From: Xenopus tropicalis
Lineage: Eukaryota > Chordata > Amphibia > Anura > Pipidae
NCBI RefSeq assembly: GCF_000004195.4
Contig: NC_030678.2
Coordinates: 154,736,547 to 154,800,546 of the forward strand
Direction of reading: 5' to 3'
Length of the DNA stretch: 64,000 bases
Numbering within the stretch: position 1 is the first letter of the stretch; each line of letters opens with the position of its first letter. Of this stretch, positions 55,601-64,000 are shown piece by piece. The position numbers were made by a program, and so were the translations under genes. The notes under the pieces are model-generated. The model had not been told where the DNA came from. It saw only the letters and a program-made list of their open reading frames with translations, and did no database searches.

Positions 55601-56623
55601 TATAACATCCTAACGGACATTCAGGCTGAGCCCACCTGTGTATTCACACCCACAGTTTAGTGACCACTGCTGTAGCATTAATTTAGAGCAGTCCTGTTAA
55701 AATTGTGGCTTTTCCCTTATAAACAACAGTTACAACAGGCGGTGGACACTTAGGAGTTATATTTCTCAGCTGCTGCGAGGAGGCATTTTTCTATATCTGA
55801 TGATACAGCTCAAAATTGCACCCTACATATACATAAATGGTAAAACCTTATACCCAGCCCGACATGAATCACTCTTTGTAGCAAGTAGTCTCTTGTGCCC
55901 CCACAAAGGACATGTGAACCTTAAAGAAATGAATGCAAAATTGCTCAGGGTAAATTTCTAAGGATTTTATTTTTTTTTTTAAAGTTTGAAAGTTACTAAG
56001 TGCCACCTACTGGTCAGCTTATCCAGTGTACAGTCAAGGAGAATATGTCCAGAAGGAAAACTGGGAACTGTTCTGATGTTGCTGTGCTCAGGAAAAAGGT
56101 TGGAAGCCTTCCCATTTCCTTCCTAAACAGAGCAACCTCAGAACACTTTTCTGTTTACTTCTGAACATTTTCCACTGTACAGTCAGAAAAAAGGACCAAC
56201 GGGTGGCGCTGAAGTTACAAAATGAATTATATTAGCAGTTTAGCAACAGCTTAACAGTTTTGAAAGTAGAAAAAAAACATGCAAATTGCAAAAGTGATTA
56301 GAGAAGCCCCCTGAGCAATTTTACTTTTAGTTTAAAGTTTATCTTATCTTTTAAAGGGGAACTCCATCCAAACACAACTTAAGCTTTTTAAAAAGTAAAC
56401 ATAATTTCAAACAACTTTGCAATATACATCAATTAAAAAATATGCAGCCTTTTCATGATTTTAAAGAATAATATGGTGAATATGAACTGTTTGATGTTGG
56501 GGCCATATTTATGCATTACTGCTTATTATGTCTCATTCCAGGATTTTGCTGCTCATTGGCTATCAAGAAAGGGATCATGTTCTACTAGTGGATGACGATA
56601 CCAGTACTGAAGATGGATCCTGA
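43437..56623 (+). CDS. slc46a3: slc46a3: lysosomal solute carrier (MFS), five coding exons
   Basis: The spliced CDS joins 43437-43622, 46558-47425, 53430-53513, 53973-54129 and 56542-56623, giving 1377 nt and 458 aa, against about 461 aa in mammalian SLC46A3. All introns are GT-AG and the frame closes across every junction. Known family role: a proton-coupled lysosomal membrane transporter of the folate-transporter (SLC46) group, linked to export of catabolites such as maytansine-linker products and muramyl peptides from lysosomes. Seen in the sequence: a first hydrophobic helix at about residues 5-28, a luminal loop with two N-glycosylation sequons (N45-I-S, N52-Q-S) beside C49, the MFS motif-A variant GDRHGRK at 94-100, and about eleven further hydrophobic stretches. 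The family signatures GYFIRELGF and STEQG-like [11 protein letters not shown] are recognisable. The tail is short and acidic. I chose the start at 43437 because the product then begins MFRLVEP, aligning with family N termini, and has A at -3. An ATG at 43392 would add 15 residues but has T at -3. The Tc1 element and many MITEs sit only in introns. Confidence 0.93.
44224..44248 (+). repeat. GT microsatellite, slc46a3 intron 2
   Basis: A short (GT)n run with one GC interruption. Confidence 0.85.
44401..45684 (+). mobile_element. Hairpin MITE of the same family with a large internal array
   Basis: The left arm (44401-about 44610) and right arm (about 45440-45684) are mutual inverted copies of CpG motifs, ending GGGGCTGATTTACTAA and TTAGTAAATCAGCCCC. 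Between them lies a 15-unit tandem array. It sits in slc46a3 intron 2. Length is 1284 bp against 491 bp for the array-free relative at 4610-5100. Confidence 0.8.
44640..45424 (+). repeat. 52-bp tandem array, 15 units, in the hairpin loop
   Basis: The unit contains TTTCCTTGGGCCAGGTTGGA, GCTGCAGAGTGCCATTGAG and CCCTATGGGAGAC. The period is an exact 52 bp over 15 copies, with CCAGG/CCGGG/TCGGG/CTGGG variants. The high identity shows recent expansion or homogenisation. Confidence 0.93.
46558..47425 (+). CDS. slc46a3: slc46a3 exon 3 (main transmembrane exon)
   Basis: The acceptor CCCTGACAG ends at 46557 and the donor is CTGG|GTAAGT after 47425. This 868-nt exon encodes residues 63-351 (289 codons plus one base), beginning EVQKRASLF. 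It includes the GDRHGRK motif between helices 2 and 3, the GYFIRELGF segment, the charged cytoplasmic mid-loop and the [10 protein letters not shown] luminal segment. The large exon 3 matches the architecture I know for the SLC46 family. Confidence 0.95.
47735..48022 (+). mobile_element. Relative of the three-hairpin MITE in slc46a3 intron 3
   Basis: It starts AAGGGTAATGGCACACCAGG and ends CTAATCTCCCCATGTGCCAG. The CCCACCAGCAATAAATCTCC and TTCACTTTATTGCCAGTGGG blocks mirror those of the 26.8 kb copy. Confidence 0.6.
49347..49653 (+). mobile_element. hAT-type MITE, 307 bp, in slc46a3 intron 3
   Basis: The ends are CAGTGATCCCCAACC and GGTTGGGGACCCCTG. Flanks GTCTACTG and GTCTACAT agree at six of eight positions, so the duplication is decayed. 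A 5'-truncated copy of the same element is at 55258-55517 in intron 5. Confidence 0.8.
50606..50815 (+). repeat. Left terminal inverted repeat of the Tc1-like element
   Basis: The 210-bp repeat matches the reverse complement of 52011-52220 with no difference seen by eye. The match breaks after GAACCC. Long repeats of this size are typical of the IR/DR-type Tc1 elements. Confidence 0.92.
50914..51855 (-). CDS. Tc1-family transposase, C-terminally truncated by a frameshift
   Basis: The open frame encodes 313 aa from ATG at 51855. It is a cut-and-paste DNA transposase acting in the nucleus on the 210-bp repeats. Visible domains: an N-terminal paired-like pair of helix-turn-helix regions (about 5-50 and 65-115) separated by the GRPR-like [10 protein letters not shown] at 54-63, a basic linker, and a DDE catalytic domain. 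The catalytic acids are D153 (WSDETK), D244 (QHDNDPKHT) and E279 (NPIENLW). The D-to-E spacing is 34, the Tc1 hallmark. A single extra base at the HSS codons (50916 area, minus strand) makes a TAA. The next frame continues for 27 more codons to a TAA at 50832-50834, exactly filling the usual 340 aa. All catalytic residues remain, so this is either a very recent inactivating change or a sequencing error. Confidence 0.93.
   Translation of the reverse strand: MGKTKELSKDVRDKIVDLHKAGMGYKTISKKLGEKVTTVGAIVRKWKEHKMTINRPRSGAPRKISPRGVSMILRKVKNHPRTTREELVNDLKLAGTTVTKKTIGNTLLRNGLKSCRARKVPLLKKAHVQARLKFANEHLNDSVSDWEKVLWSDETKIELFGINSTRCVWRKKNAAYDPQNTVPTVKHGGGNILLWGCFSAKGTGQLIRINGKMDGAMYREILNDNLLPSARKLKMGHGWVFQHDNDPKHTAKATKEWLKKNHIKVMEWPSQSPDLNPIENLWRELKLRVAQRQPRNLRDLEMICKEEWDQHSS
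52011..52220 (-). repeat. Right terminal inverted repeat of the Tc1-like element
   Basis: Partner of the left repeat. It lies upstream of the transposase ATG and so probably also holds its promoter; the leader between the ATG and the repeat is 51856-52010. Confidence 0.92.
52223..53429 (+). other. Right part of slc46a3 intron 3
   Basis: No element edge recognised between the Tc1 copy and exon 4; an A/T-rich intron. Confidence 0.5.
53430..53513 (+). CDS. slc46a3: slc46a3 exon 4
   Basis: The acceptor TTGTTCCTAG ends at 53429 and the donor is CAAG|GTGAGT after 53513. The 84 nt keep the phase at 1. It encodes [17 protein letters not shown] followed by [11 protein letters not shown], the conserved helix and the loop that resembles S-K-V-V...EQG in mammalian SLC46A3. 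Too short to be found by ORF length alone; phase, splice sites and protein match support it. Confidence 0.9.
53973..54129 (+). CDS. slc46a3: slc46a3 exon 5
   Basis: The acceptor TCCTTTAG ends at 53972 and the donor is ATAGG|GTAAGA after 54129. The 157-nt exon completes the glycine of ...NEQG and encodes [15 protein letters not shown], then a helix ending in [16 protein letters not shown]. This is the last strongly hydrophobic pair of the family. It leaves phase 2. Confidence 0.92.
54170..54600 (+). mobile_element. Family F repeat with a nested MITE, slc46a3 intron 5
   Basis: Family F reads CAGGTATGGGATCTGTTATCC ... ATCCAAATTAYGGA. It is interrupted at about 54335-54520 by a repeat beginning GGGCGAAGACACAGGGTGAT. 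Other F copies: 60083-60250, 42643-42790, 41790-42058, 15395-15600, 31005-31130. Confidence 0.6.
55258..55517 (+). mobile_element. Truncated copy of the 49347-49653 MITE
   Basis: It matches from CTCACCAACCCCTTGGGTG to GGTTGGGGACCTCTG with a small deletion after GGTGCTTGTG. The left terminal repeat is missing. Confidence 0.75.
56542..56623 (+). CDS. slc46a3: slc46a3 terminal coding exon 6
   Basis: The acceptor TCATTCCAG ends at 56541. The 82-nt coding part finishes the last helix (GILLLIGYQ) and encodes a short cytoplasmic tail with DHVLL and the acidic DDDTSTEDG before TGA at 56621-56623. The tail length and acidity fit the family. The DHVLL sequence fits the DxxLL sorting-signal pattern. 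The 3' UTR follows; no AATAAA occurs in the first kilobase. An ATTAAA is near 57217 and an AATAAA is at 57852-57857. Confidence 0.85.
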
Positions 56624-58309
56624 TTGGCTGATCTAGCATGCAGGGTATATACATCGGGAGAACATATGTGTGATGTAATAACACTGAAGTGTTTACACCT
56701 GGTCCAGTTGCCACACTAGCGAATCAGCAGATAGCATTTACTGATTGCTTGTTTAAAAGCAAACATCTGATTGGTTATTATGGTGACTATTGACAGATTC
56801 TATATATTCAGGACCAGGGTGAGCACAAAAACAAAATCTCCTGTATTACAGTCAGTGCAGTTTCCTGCTCTTCTATTATCCCCTTCCTCTGTATGAACAA
56901 TCAAATCCAATATTTATTGGATGTTAGGGGAAACATTTTCCTTTGCACTTATCCTTTCATGGAAGAAGAATGTGGGTGAAAAACTGCTTCCTCACTCTTA
57001 AAACTAGTAGCCTTAAAAGGGAACTTATTTTCTTAAAATAAGATCATGAATTCATAAATATGAGTATAGATTATTGTATTCAGGGAGCTTTACCTCTTAT
57101 CTGAAACTAATTAGACACTTCTACCACCAAGTTCACATGAACTATCCATATAATCCAAGGAAATAGCACCCCAAGTGGTCATCTTATCTTGAAATATGGT
57201 AAAATGCTCGCTTGGCATTAAATATCTTTTCAGCATGGCTTTTCGACTGGTGGGCTTTACATCTGGAAAAGAACAGCATCTGTATAGCAATATGCCAATA
57301 CCTGTAATATTCTATTAATGCCTATAAGAGGGGCTTGGATGATTTCTTGAACAAACTTAATATCAAGGCTATTTTGATTTAAAGATGTACAGTTACACTG
57401 GCAGGGCTGTTGCTGGGGTATCTATGATGTTGGGGTAGGGGTGCTTCTCCTATTAGGTGAAGGTTAGCACCTTGGGGTGGCAGCAGGGGCACTGCTGCCA
57501 TGAGAAACTCACCTCAGGTGTCCGTGCCCGGCTAGGGGCAAAAAAAAAAGCTCCTGGTAACTTTAAGAGCCAAAGTTCCATTTTTTTTTAACTGGAAATT
57601 CGCCTCTTCTAGTGCAGGGAGCACAGTCGATGGGTGGCAGTCCCCAAGGAACACATGTAACAAGGCTGTTTTAAAGCTGCAAGAGAGCTTTTTGCAGTGT
57701 TAAAGGCCAGGCCATGGGATTTTTGGGGTCAGGGACACCCTGCAGCTGGGCTTTTCCCCCTTAGGCATCAGAAGGGACCGGATTGCCCCTGTGTGGGAGT
57801 GACTGCAGGTGTCCCCTTACCCCCCGGACATGTTATGTGTGTGTTAATGTTAATAAACTCTGTCCTCTTCATGTCTGCTAGGAAAGTTACCAGACCCCTT
57901 GATTCGGGTACTGGGCAGCACTTGTCAACACCAGTTCAGTGAATAGGGCTTGTGCTAAACATACCTTTGCCTGTTGTATTTGGAAATATCTATGGTTACT
58001 TAAACTAAAGATGACAAGTAAAGTGACATTCTACTTCCAGGTTCTTATGGGTTCTTAAGACATATGTCCACTGAGATTCCCTCTATATAAACAAACCCCA
58101 CCTTTCCCCCAGCAGAGCTTTTGTTAGGCTGTGTGATAAGGAGCATCTCATTATACATTGGTTTCTCAGTGGACTGCTAAATTGTTTTGATTGAACCCCT
58201 ATGAACAGGTAAGTAATGACAAATACCATGTGTGTATATATATATATATATTTCACCTTTTGTAACAATAGGCAAAGCTTATGTGCAGGCCCTGTCCATC
58301 AAACTCATG
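56624..58309 (+). other. slc46a3 3' UTR and downstream DNA
   Basis: The 3' UTR starts here; its end is unclear. A CAACCAATCAGC-type MITE relic lies at 56700-56790. The stretch 57640-57950 resembles the end of an LTR or another transcript: TTAATAAACTCTGTCC has AATAAA at 57852. It could equally supply the poly(A) site of slc46a3. Confidence 0.4.
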
Positions 58310-58745
58310 TTTAAAAAAGTGATTGTTCTCCTTTTAGTTAACTTTTAGTATGAAGTAGATAGTAATAGAGACAATTTGCTATTGGTCTTCATTTTTTATT
58401 GTAGTTTTTTTAAATAATTTCAATAATTGTTTAGCAGCTCTCCAGTTTGGAGTTATAACAGCTATCTGGTTGCTAGGGTCCAAATGACCCTGATATATGA
58501 ATAGAAGAGGGACTGAATAGAAAAAAAAGGTTATAAAAAGTAACAGTAACAATAAAACTGCAGCCTCACAGAGCAATAGTTTTTGGCTGCTGGGGTCAGT
58601 GACCCCCATTTGAAAGCTGGGAAGAGTTTGAAGAAGAATGCAAATAATTCAGGGACTATAAGAAATAAATACGGAAGACCAATTGAAAAGTTGCTAAGAA
58701 TTGTTCAATCTATAACATACTAAAAGTTAAATAAAAGGTGAAAAC
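58310..58745 (-). mobile_element. Family A MITE, uninterrupted
   Basis: It contains the family blocks in order: TTGGTCTTCATTTTTTATT, GCTATCTGGTTGCTAGGG, CAGAGCAATAGTTTTTGGCTG, GGTCAGTGACCCCC, GAAAAGTTGCTAAG. It is useful as the intact reference for the split copy at 3090-3905. Confidence 0.7.
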
Positions 58746-60082
58746 CCCCTTTTAGGTTTTTCTTCTTTAAATAGAAGAAAAGAGGACTTTATGAGGTTCT
58801 GTTTGAACCCCGAGCTCCAATTCTTGGAATCATTATCTGCACTTGTGCTTTGTACGGTTGTGTCCCCGGCAGCACAGGCCGGATCAGCCGCCCCCATTGC
58901 TGAATAGAACAGCCGTGGGCAAGAAATCAAGGGACTCGCGTGTGGCCCCTGACAAGGGATGCACATTAAACCCAATGCTGGCTGTAGCACAATTACATAT
59001 AAAGGAAAAAAGCCAGACAATACGAACATTTTAGGGAAAAAACAACTTTCAGATTCTGAGCTTGCCCCAGTGCAGTGTATTTAAGTCTCACGTACATGAT
59101 ATCAATGTAGCAGTAGAGGGTGGAAAAAGACACCTACTCAGCAGGGGCATTTCTGCCATAAGCAATATGCAGTTTCGGACTGGGGCAGGCAGGGCCCACC
59201 ACTCACCCATCCCCAGCTAAGTGCCCACCACTCCGGCTTCACCCCACCCCAGCTAAGGGCCCACCACTACCCATGAGTGCCAATGCATTCCGCTGCCCCC
59301 TAGTGCTCCACAGGAGGAGGAAGCAGATAGGTACATATCATGGTAAGGTGAGCACTAGCAGGAAAAGCACATGGGGCCATAGTGGAGCCCGAGAGTTGCC
59401 ACATGCCCCTTGCAGTCCACCATTGGGCATGTCTGGTGCTGTCCCAGGCCTCTGACTGCCCCCAGCCCCCAATAATCACTATATGATACCTTATACTTCA
59501 ACTTGCTCCAGGCCAGGCCCTTGGGTGCCTATCTATAAATACGGGCAATTCCATTAATCACTGGCAAAGTAGTGGCAGTATTATTCTCTAGCATACAAAT
59601 ACATATTACAGATAAGTAGATATTGCCTAAATAAAGCAGCTCTTGGTGATTCCTCAAATGCCAAACCTTAAGCACTTTATTTTCTATAAATATGAAAGCA
59701 TTACAGTGATCATCTGATAACAATGTGTGTGTGTGGTGTAAATACTGAGCCAATCTCCCAGCCGCAGCGGGTCATAACGAGGCACTGAGCAGCCCTGCCA
59801 TTCCTATAGAACCCTCTGTTATCATTGTGCCAATAGGAACCGTAGGTTGGGAACAAATATATACATGTATATAGATTGATATAATTATTTTTGTACAATT
59901 ACAAATATTTTATAGTCTTATCTAATTATTGTTTGATTTACAGGAATCTAATGATTAGCAGTTGTGTGCATTAGAAAATGATTTACTGGATATAATGTGA
60001 GTTACAGATATTCTAAACCCCTAAGGTACAGAAGTTGCTAGTTTATATTTTATTGCCTTCAAAATTTAAAAGTGGAGTAACA

Positions 60083-60250
60083 TACAGGTATGGGATCTTT
60101 AACCCAGAAATCCATTATCCAGAAGGCTCCAAATTATGGGAGGGCCATCTCCTATAGAATCTGCTGAAAAAGGCAGAATCTTGGCCGAATCCTGGATTAT
60201 GGAAAGATTCCCTGCCCCAAGCATTCCAGATAATAGATCCGATACCTGTA
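60083..60250 (+). mobile_element. Family F MITE, short complete copy
   Basis: Terminal TACAGGTATGGGATC and GATCCGATACCTGTA are inverted repeats. The 168-bp copy seems complete with an internal deletion relative to longer members. Confidence 0.7.
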
Positions 60251-61547
60251 TTATGTAAGGTAGGGGCACACAATGTAGCAGTTCTGATCATTCACTGGAA
60301 ACTGAAATCTTAAAAGGGTGGGTAAACAGAACTGGGCACCCCACAAACATCTGTGCCCTTGAATTGAATGTTCATGTAAAAGGGGACATAGGGGAAGCTT
60401 TGTTAATCACTGTATAGCTGAATTCTGCAGACTCTTATTTCTCCTAAACTTATCTTTTTAATAAAAATGCTATTTTACTATTTTACTGTACTTGCTCGTG
60501 TTGTTTACTTGCTTACAGATAAAGTATATTCATCAGAACACAAGAAAGATGGACCCAGCACTGTTTATGCTGCCCCCCATCACCCGCGCTGCTTAATTAC
60601 ATAGGATAATAATCACATAGGATTCCTTCTCTTCCTGTTACTCGCTCAGCCCTCTCCCTCAGGAATTAACTTTGGCTCTTGGCTACTGAGCATGCTCCGT
60701 TCTTCTCAACTCAGGTTATCAAACACACCCTCCAGTCTAGTATTTAAAGATTTTAAAGAGGCTGTTCACGGATTACATTTTTTTGTGTCTAAGATATTTT
60801 CAGTTTTTGTCTTCTATTACCAGACTTTTGGCTAAAGCAACCTTAGGGTTAACTAAATAACTATATACAGGAAAGGAATAGAAAGCACATAGACATATAG
60901 GGTTTACTGATAATCTGGGCTTGTGGGGAGAGCTGTTGAGCCAAGCCTTTTACTAGCAGGCAATGCTAGTTGTTAATATCTCAAAAACTACTTAAAAAAG
61001 TTTTATAACATGCAGAAGTGGTCAGAAGATCATTCTGAATGCCTTTGGGGGTTTAGATCCCCTTTAAAGCATACCAGGATCGCCCTGTTCTATCCACTTT
61101 GGCCCTAACTAGCAGTGTCCATGTTGGGGTACTAACCCCTCTCATTCATTGGTGGGAATAGAGCTACCCTTGATCAGTAGCCTGGCAGTGCTTTGACACA
61201 ACCTGCTCTAGATAAGCCTTACAGTTCTTCCACCCACTCCACTCCAGCTGCCTTGATAAAGTCCAGCCAGTGCTTTAAGCTCCTAACGAGTTTCCACTTG
61301 GTACCAATGGGGCCAAGGAGCTCTTCAGGTCATTCTCATACTCCTAGAATTTATTCCTACTAACGTTTGCTACTTGAAAGAGGCGACTACTGCTAATTCC
61401 CTTGCATTGTACAATAGTTCAGTACTTGTACCCCATCTAGTGGTCAGACATAAACATTACACCACACTATAATTTTCTATAGCATTCACCCCTGGTGAGT
61501 TTCCCCTATCGTCTTGTACTGGCAAAGCAAAGTGTTGATTGGAGGTA

Positions 61548-61705
61548 GGCAGGCCTGGACTAGGATTCAAAATAGGCCCTGGCATTTCTAGTACACAGAG
61601 GCCTAAACAGCCCCCCACCAGCCCAATAAATAGTGACTGTCTATGGCATCTTACAGCGGCCCCTCTGGCATTTGCCAGAATCCATAGATTGCCAGTCCAG
61701 CCCAT
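61548..61705 (+). repeat. Dispersed repeat, GCCTGGACT...AGTCCAG family
   Basis: It runs GGCCTGGACTAGGATTCAAA to GATTGCCAGTCCAGCCC. It is near-identical in order to 40452-40608; an opposite-oriented copy is at 15672-15800 and a fragment at 23555-23612. Inverted ends suggest another MITE. Confidence 0.6.
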
Positions 61706-63194
61706 GAAGAAAAATGTTTAGATTGAGGAGGATTCAGCGGTTAGGGCCAGAGACTAAAGGATGTAAAATAAAAGCTGCAAGGGGACTTTTACTGCAAAAG
61801 GAAATACTAAATTCCCATGTAGGGCAAGTGTTTGGGAATCTGCACATACGTGCAATCGTCATATCCTGGGGCACCTCCTTATTGGTACTTGGGAATACTT
61901 CTCAGGGAATCCCCGTAGATAATAAAATAATATAGCACAGTTATACCAACAGCAATAAACGTTATAGGAAAAGTAAGAAACTGCAATTTAACAGCGTGCA
62001 ACACGCCTGCAAGCCTAGTATCTGGCATGAATTTCCCAGAATGAACATCAGGATATTCCAAGTTCAGTTACTGGTACAAAGTCCTTTGCCAACAGCTCTT
62101 AATATGTATCGATACTTTACCCAATGTACCTCTTGTAGGCACAAGCAATTGCTCCCATGTAGAAGGTATAGGCCTTCTCTCATACAGGGAGCACATGATT
62201 TGAATTCTGCCAGTATCCTCCTAACTGCAGTCTGCTCCATGGTATGGTCACTGGGGCTGGCACAGTGGAGTTCTAGGCAATTTTGCAGTGCTGGTATTTA
62301 CAGCAACACTGCATGTTACCTCCTGGGCTTCTTGAAGCTTGGCAGGGAACAGGGTGGGCTCTCTGTGTGCAGCTGGAACACCTGGTCTCTTCTCCTGGCC
62401 AAGCTCAGCAAGGGCAGCACACTAGTCTGGTGACTCCTATCTAGCTGCAATTGGCTGAAGGTAGTCCTTTATAGCCCCTGCCCTGTTGGCCCTCCCTCCT
62501 GTTTGGGCTGGAAGACCAGCCTTCTCCTGGGTACTCTTTCTTTTCCAGGGGTCCACTTGGGGTCCCAGCATCACCCAGGAACTTGTTCCAGCCTCTTGTC
62601 AATCAGCTCACTCTTCCACCAGTTATCGGGCCAGGTGGTTTGACCAGTGGCACAGCTGGGCCCAGGCATGGGTGTTATGGTGCCCAGGAGCAGTGCTGAA
62701 AGACTGCAGGGAATGCAGCATTTTTCCTATGAATTCCAGTATCATTGCTTACCCCCACCAGTTCATACCTCCCACTTTTTTGCAGGGCAGTCTCCATTTT
62801 TATTGCCAACTCATGGCCCTTTTTTGGGGGGGGGGGGTTGCCACCTTTTGGTCCCATTATATCGGCCTTATTATAGCAGTGGGGGGTGGCAATGATGGCT
62901 TTTGGGGGTGGGATGATGACAACATGGGGTGGGAAAATAGGCAGATGGCACAGGGAAATGGGCTGGAGGGGTGGGGAAATTGGAGTGGAGGTGGGCCTGT
63001 TCACATAAGCAAAATCAACAGCAGAGAAGGTGAAGAAAGGGAAGAGTTTATAGGGCATTACAAATTTACCAGCAACCAGAGGCGTAACTTGGTCGTGTTT
63101 TTTTTTTTTTTTAATTAATTAATAGTAAAGGAGATCCACACCATCTACTTTCTCTTCCCTGGGAGGCAACAGAATCCTAGTCATGTGACACTAC

Positions 63195-63348
63195 CCCCAT
63201 ATGTAATAAAAGGCCCAGAATCAATAACCCATAGAAACCCAGTAAGATCCTTGCTTTTAAACAGATGACCAGTAAATGCTACCTGCTGACTGGTTGCTAT
63301 GGGTTACTGCTCCTGGGCAAACTTAGTGCCTCTTATTACATAACCCGC
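63195..63348 (+). mobile_element. ATGTAATAAAAG-type MITE
   Basis: It starts ATATGTAATAAAAGGCCC and ends GTGCCTCTTATTACATAA. The same internal layout as the 19.9 kb copy: AATAACCCATAGAAACCC facing TGGTTGCTATGGGTTAC. Confidence 0.62.
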
Positions 63349-64000
63349 ATCAATAGCCACTGATGACATCACAACACTGTTTATAAGGATATTATTTCCA
63401 GGTTATTCCTGGCATTGCCTATTATAGAATAAGCTATGGCACTACAGAGGGCTCCAGGGCATAGCTCTCACCATATTAGAAGGGTAGAAGGCGCCTTTTC
63501 ACGCTAATGAGAGATTTGCAATGTATTTGTGCCGCTGTGCTCCCTCGGAGACTGTCAGGTTAAATTTGGTTTCATGTAAAAACAGAAAAGGCCAGTGAAG
63601 CGCAGAGAGCGCAGCGTGGGAGTTCTGTTCCAAAACAAGATTCTCAAGGCTGTCTCTAAGCCCGAGTCTTACCCTGAAACCTGGGCTATAAAAAACGCCA
63701 GGAAACCCCGAAAAGTGTCCCACCCTTTCCTGAAACTGGGGGAAAGTGTTGAAAAGAAAAGAGTCACAGCGGTATCATTAACGTGTTACGTGTTTACAGA
63801 TATGTTGTTAACTCTTTCATCACCAAGAAAAAAAACCTCTCCTGTTGATTTTGCATTAAAAGTGTCACTAGACAATAGAGAAAAGCCGGAAGGCAGTGGC
63901 CCCTAAATGGTGGGGGGAGGGGGATTATATAAATCAGATATGGGCAGCTTGCAGCCCTCCAGCTGTTACTAAACTGCAACTCCCAGAACCCCCCAGACTG

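Larger units (their letters stand above)
58746..64000. other. Right end of the window, no gene recognised
   Basis: Contains the repeats listed at 60083, 61548 and 63195 and a G10 run near 62826. The 63480-63720 stretch is richer in CpG than its surroundings and contains GGCTATAAAAAACGCC (about 63685), but no exon could be placed. The neighbour expected from mammals, pomp on the minus strand, was looked for and not found. Confidence 0.45.

Noticed and set aside
61996..63118. Frames of 145 and 210 codons near the right end
   Set aside because: They run through a dispersed repeat and a poly-G tract, with no domain and no splice support.
57300..64000. pomp, expected next to slc46a3 in mammals
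   Set aside because: No segment resembling a proteasome maturation protein exon could be found on the minus strand; it probably lies beyond the window or the order differs.

Overview
The window is animal nuclear DNA and reads as a frog genome, most likely Xenopus. Coding sequence is split by GT-AG introns and regulatory DNA is sparse. More than half of the readable sequence belongs to dispersed repeats: TTAA-flanked MITEs of the kind abundant in Xenopus, hAT-type MITEs with 8-bp target duplications, a Tc1/mariner element, a Penelope-like retroelement remnant, an L2/CR1-like LINE tail and a tRNA-derived SINE. The species assignment is inference. No bacterial, plasmid or phage features, CRISPR arrays, rRNA genes or intact tRNA genes were seen.

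One protein gene is well supported: slc46a3 on the + strand, a lysosomal major-facilitator-superfamily transporter. A CCAAT/GC-box promoter lies near 39.31-39.40 kb. A non-coding exon 1 ends at 39450, and five coding exons follow at 43371-43622, 46558-47425, 53430-53513, 53973-54129 and 56542-56623. Splice phases agree throughout and the predicted protein is 458 aa (473 aa from an upstream ATG in a weaker context). A short upstream ORF crosses intron 1 and stops one codon before that upstream ATG, in the same frame.

Left of slc46a3 (1-39 kb) there is no confidently recognised gene. A CpG-rich block at 13.8-14.3 kb has a minus-strand TATA-like box and a strong minus-strand splice donor, so it may be the first exon of a gene running leftwards. 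Mammalian gene order would suggest mtus2, but no sequence match supports that. The rest is repeats, including a 78-81-bp tandem array at 10.93-12.77 kb interrupted by a 667-bp hAT-type element, a 49-bp array at 28.6-28.9 kb and a 31-bp minisatellite at 32.4-34.7 kb. The 31-bp array gives long open frames in all three + frames purely because of its period. A Penelope-like element fragment encoding a GIY-YIG endonuclease domain lies at 37.5-38.66 kb.

Inside slc46a3, intron 2 carries a hairpin MITE with a 15 x 52-bp array in its loop. Intron 3 carries a very young Tc1-like transposon (1615 bp, 210-bp terminal inverted repeats that look identical, antisense transposase with a single-base frameshift near its C terminus). 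Right of slc46a3 (57-64 kb) there are more dispersed repeats and no recognised gene.

No wholly new gene system was found. The best leads are two hammerhead-ribozyme-like motifs in Penelope-type 3' regions that share a potentially compensatory C3U/G8A change, a hAT-type MITE carrying a CRE palindrome and TATA box, the upstream-ORF layout of slc46a3, and repeated birth of tandem arrays inside MITEs.
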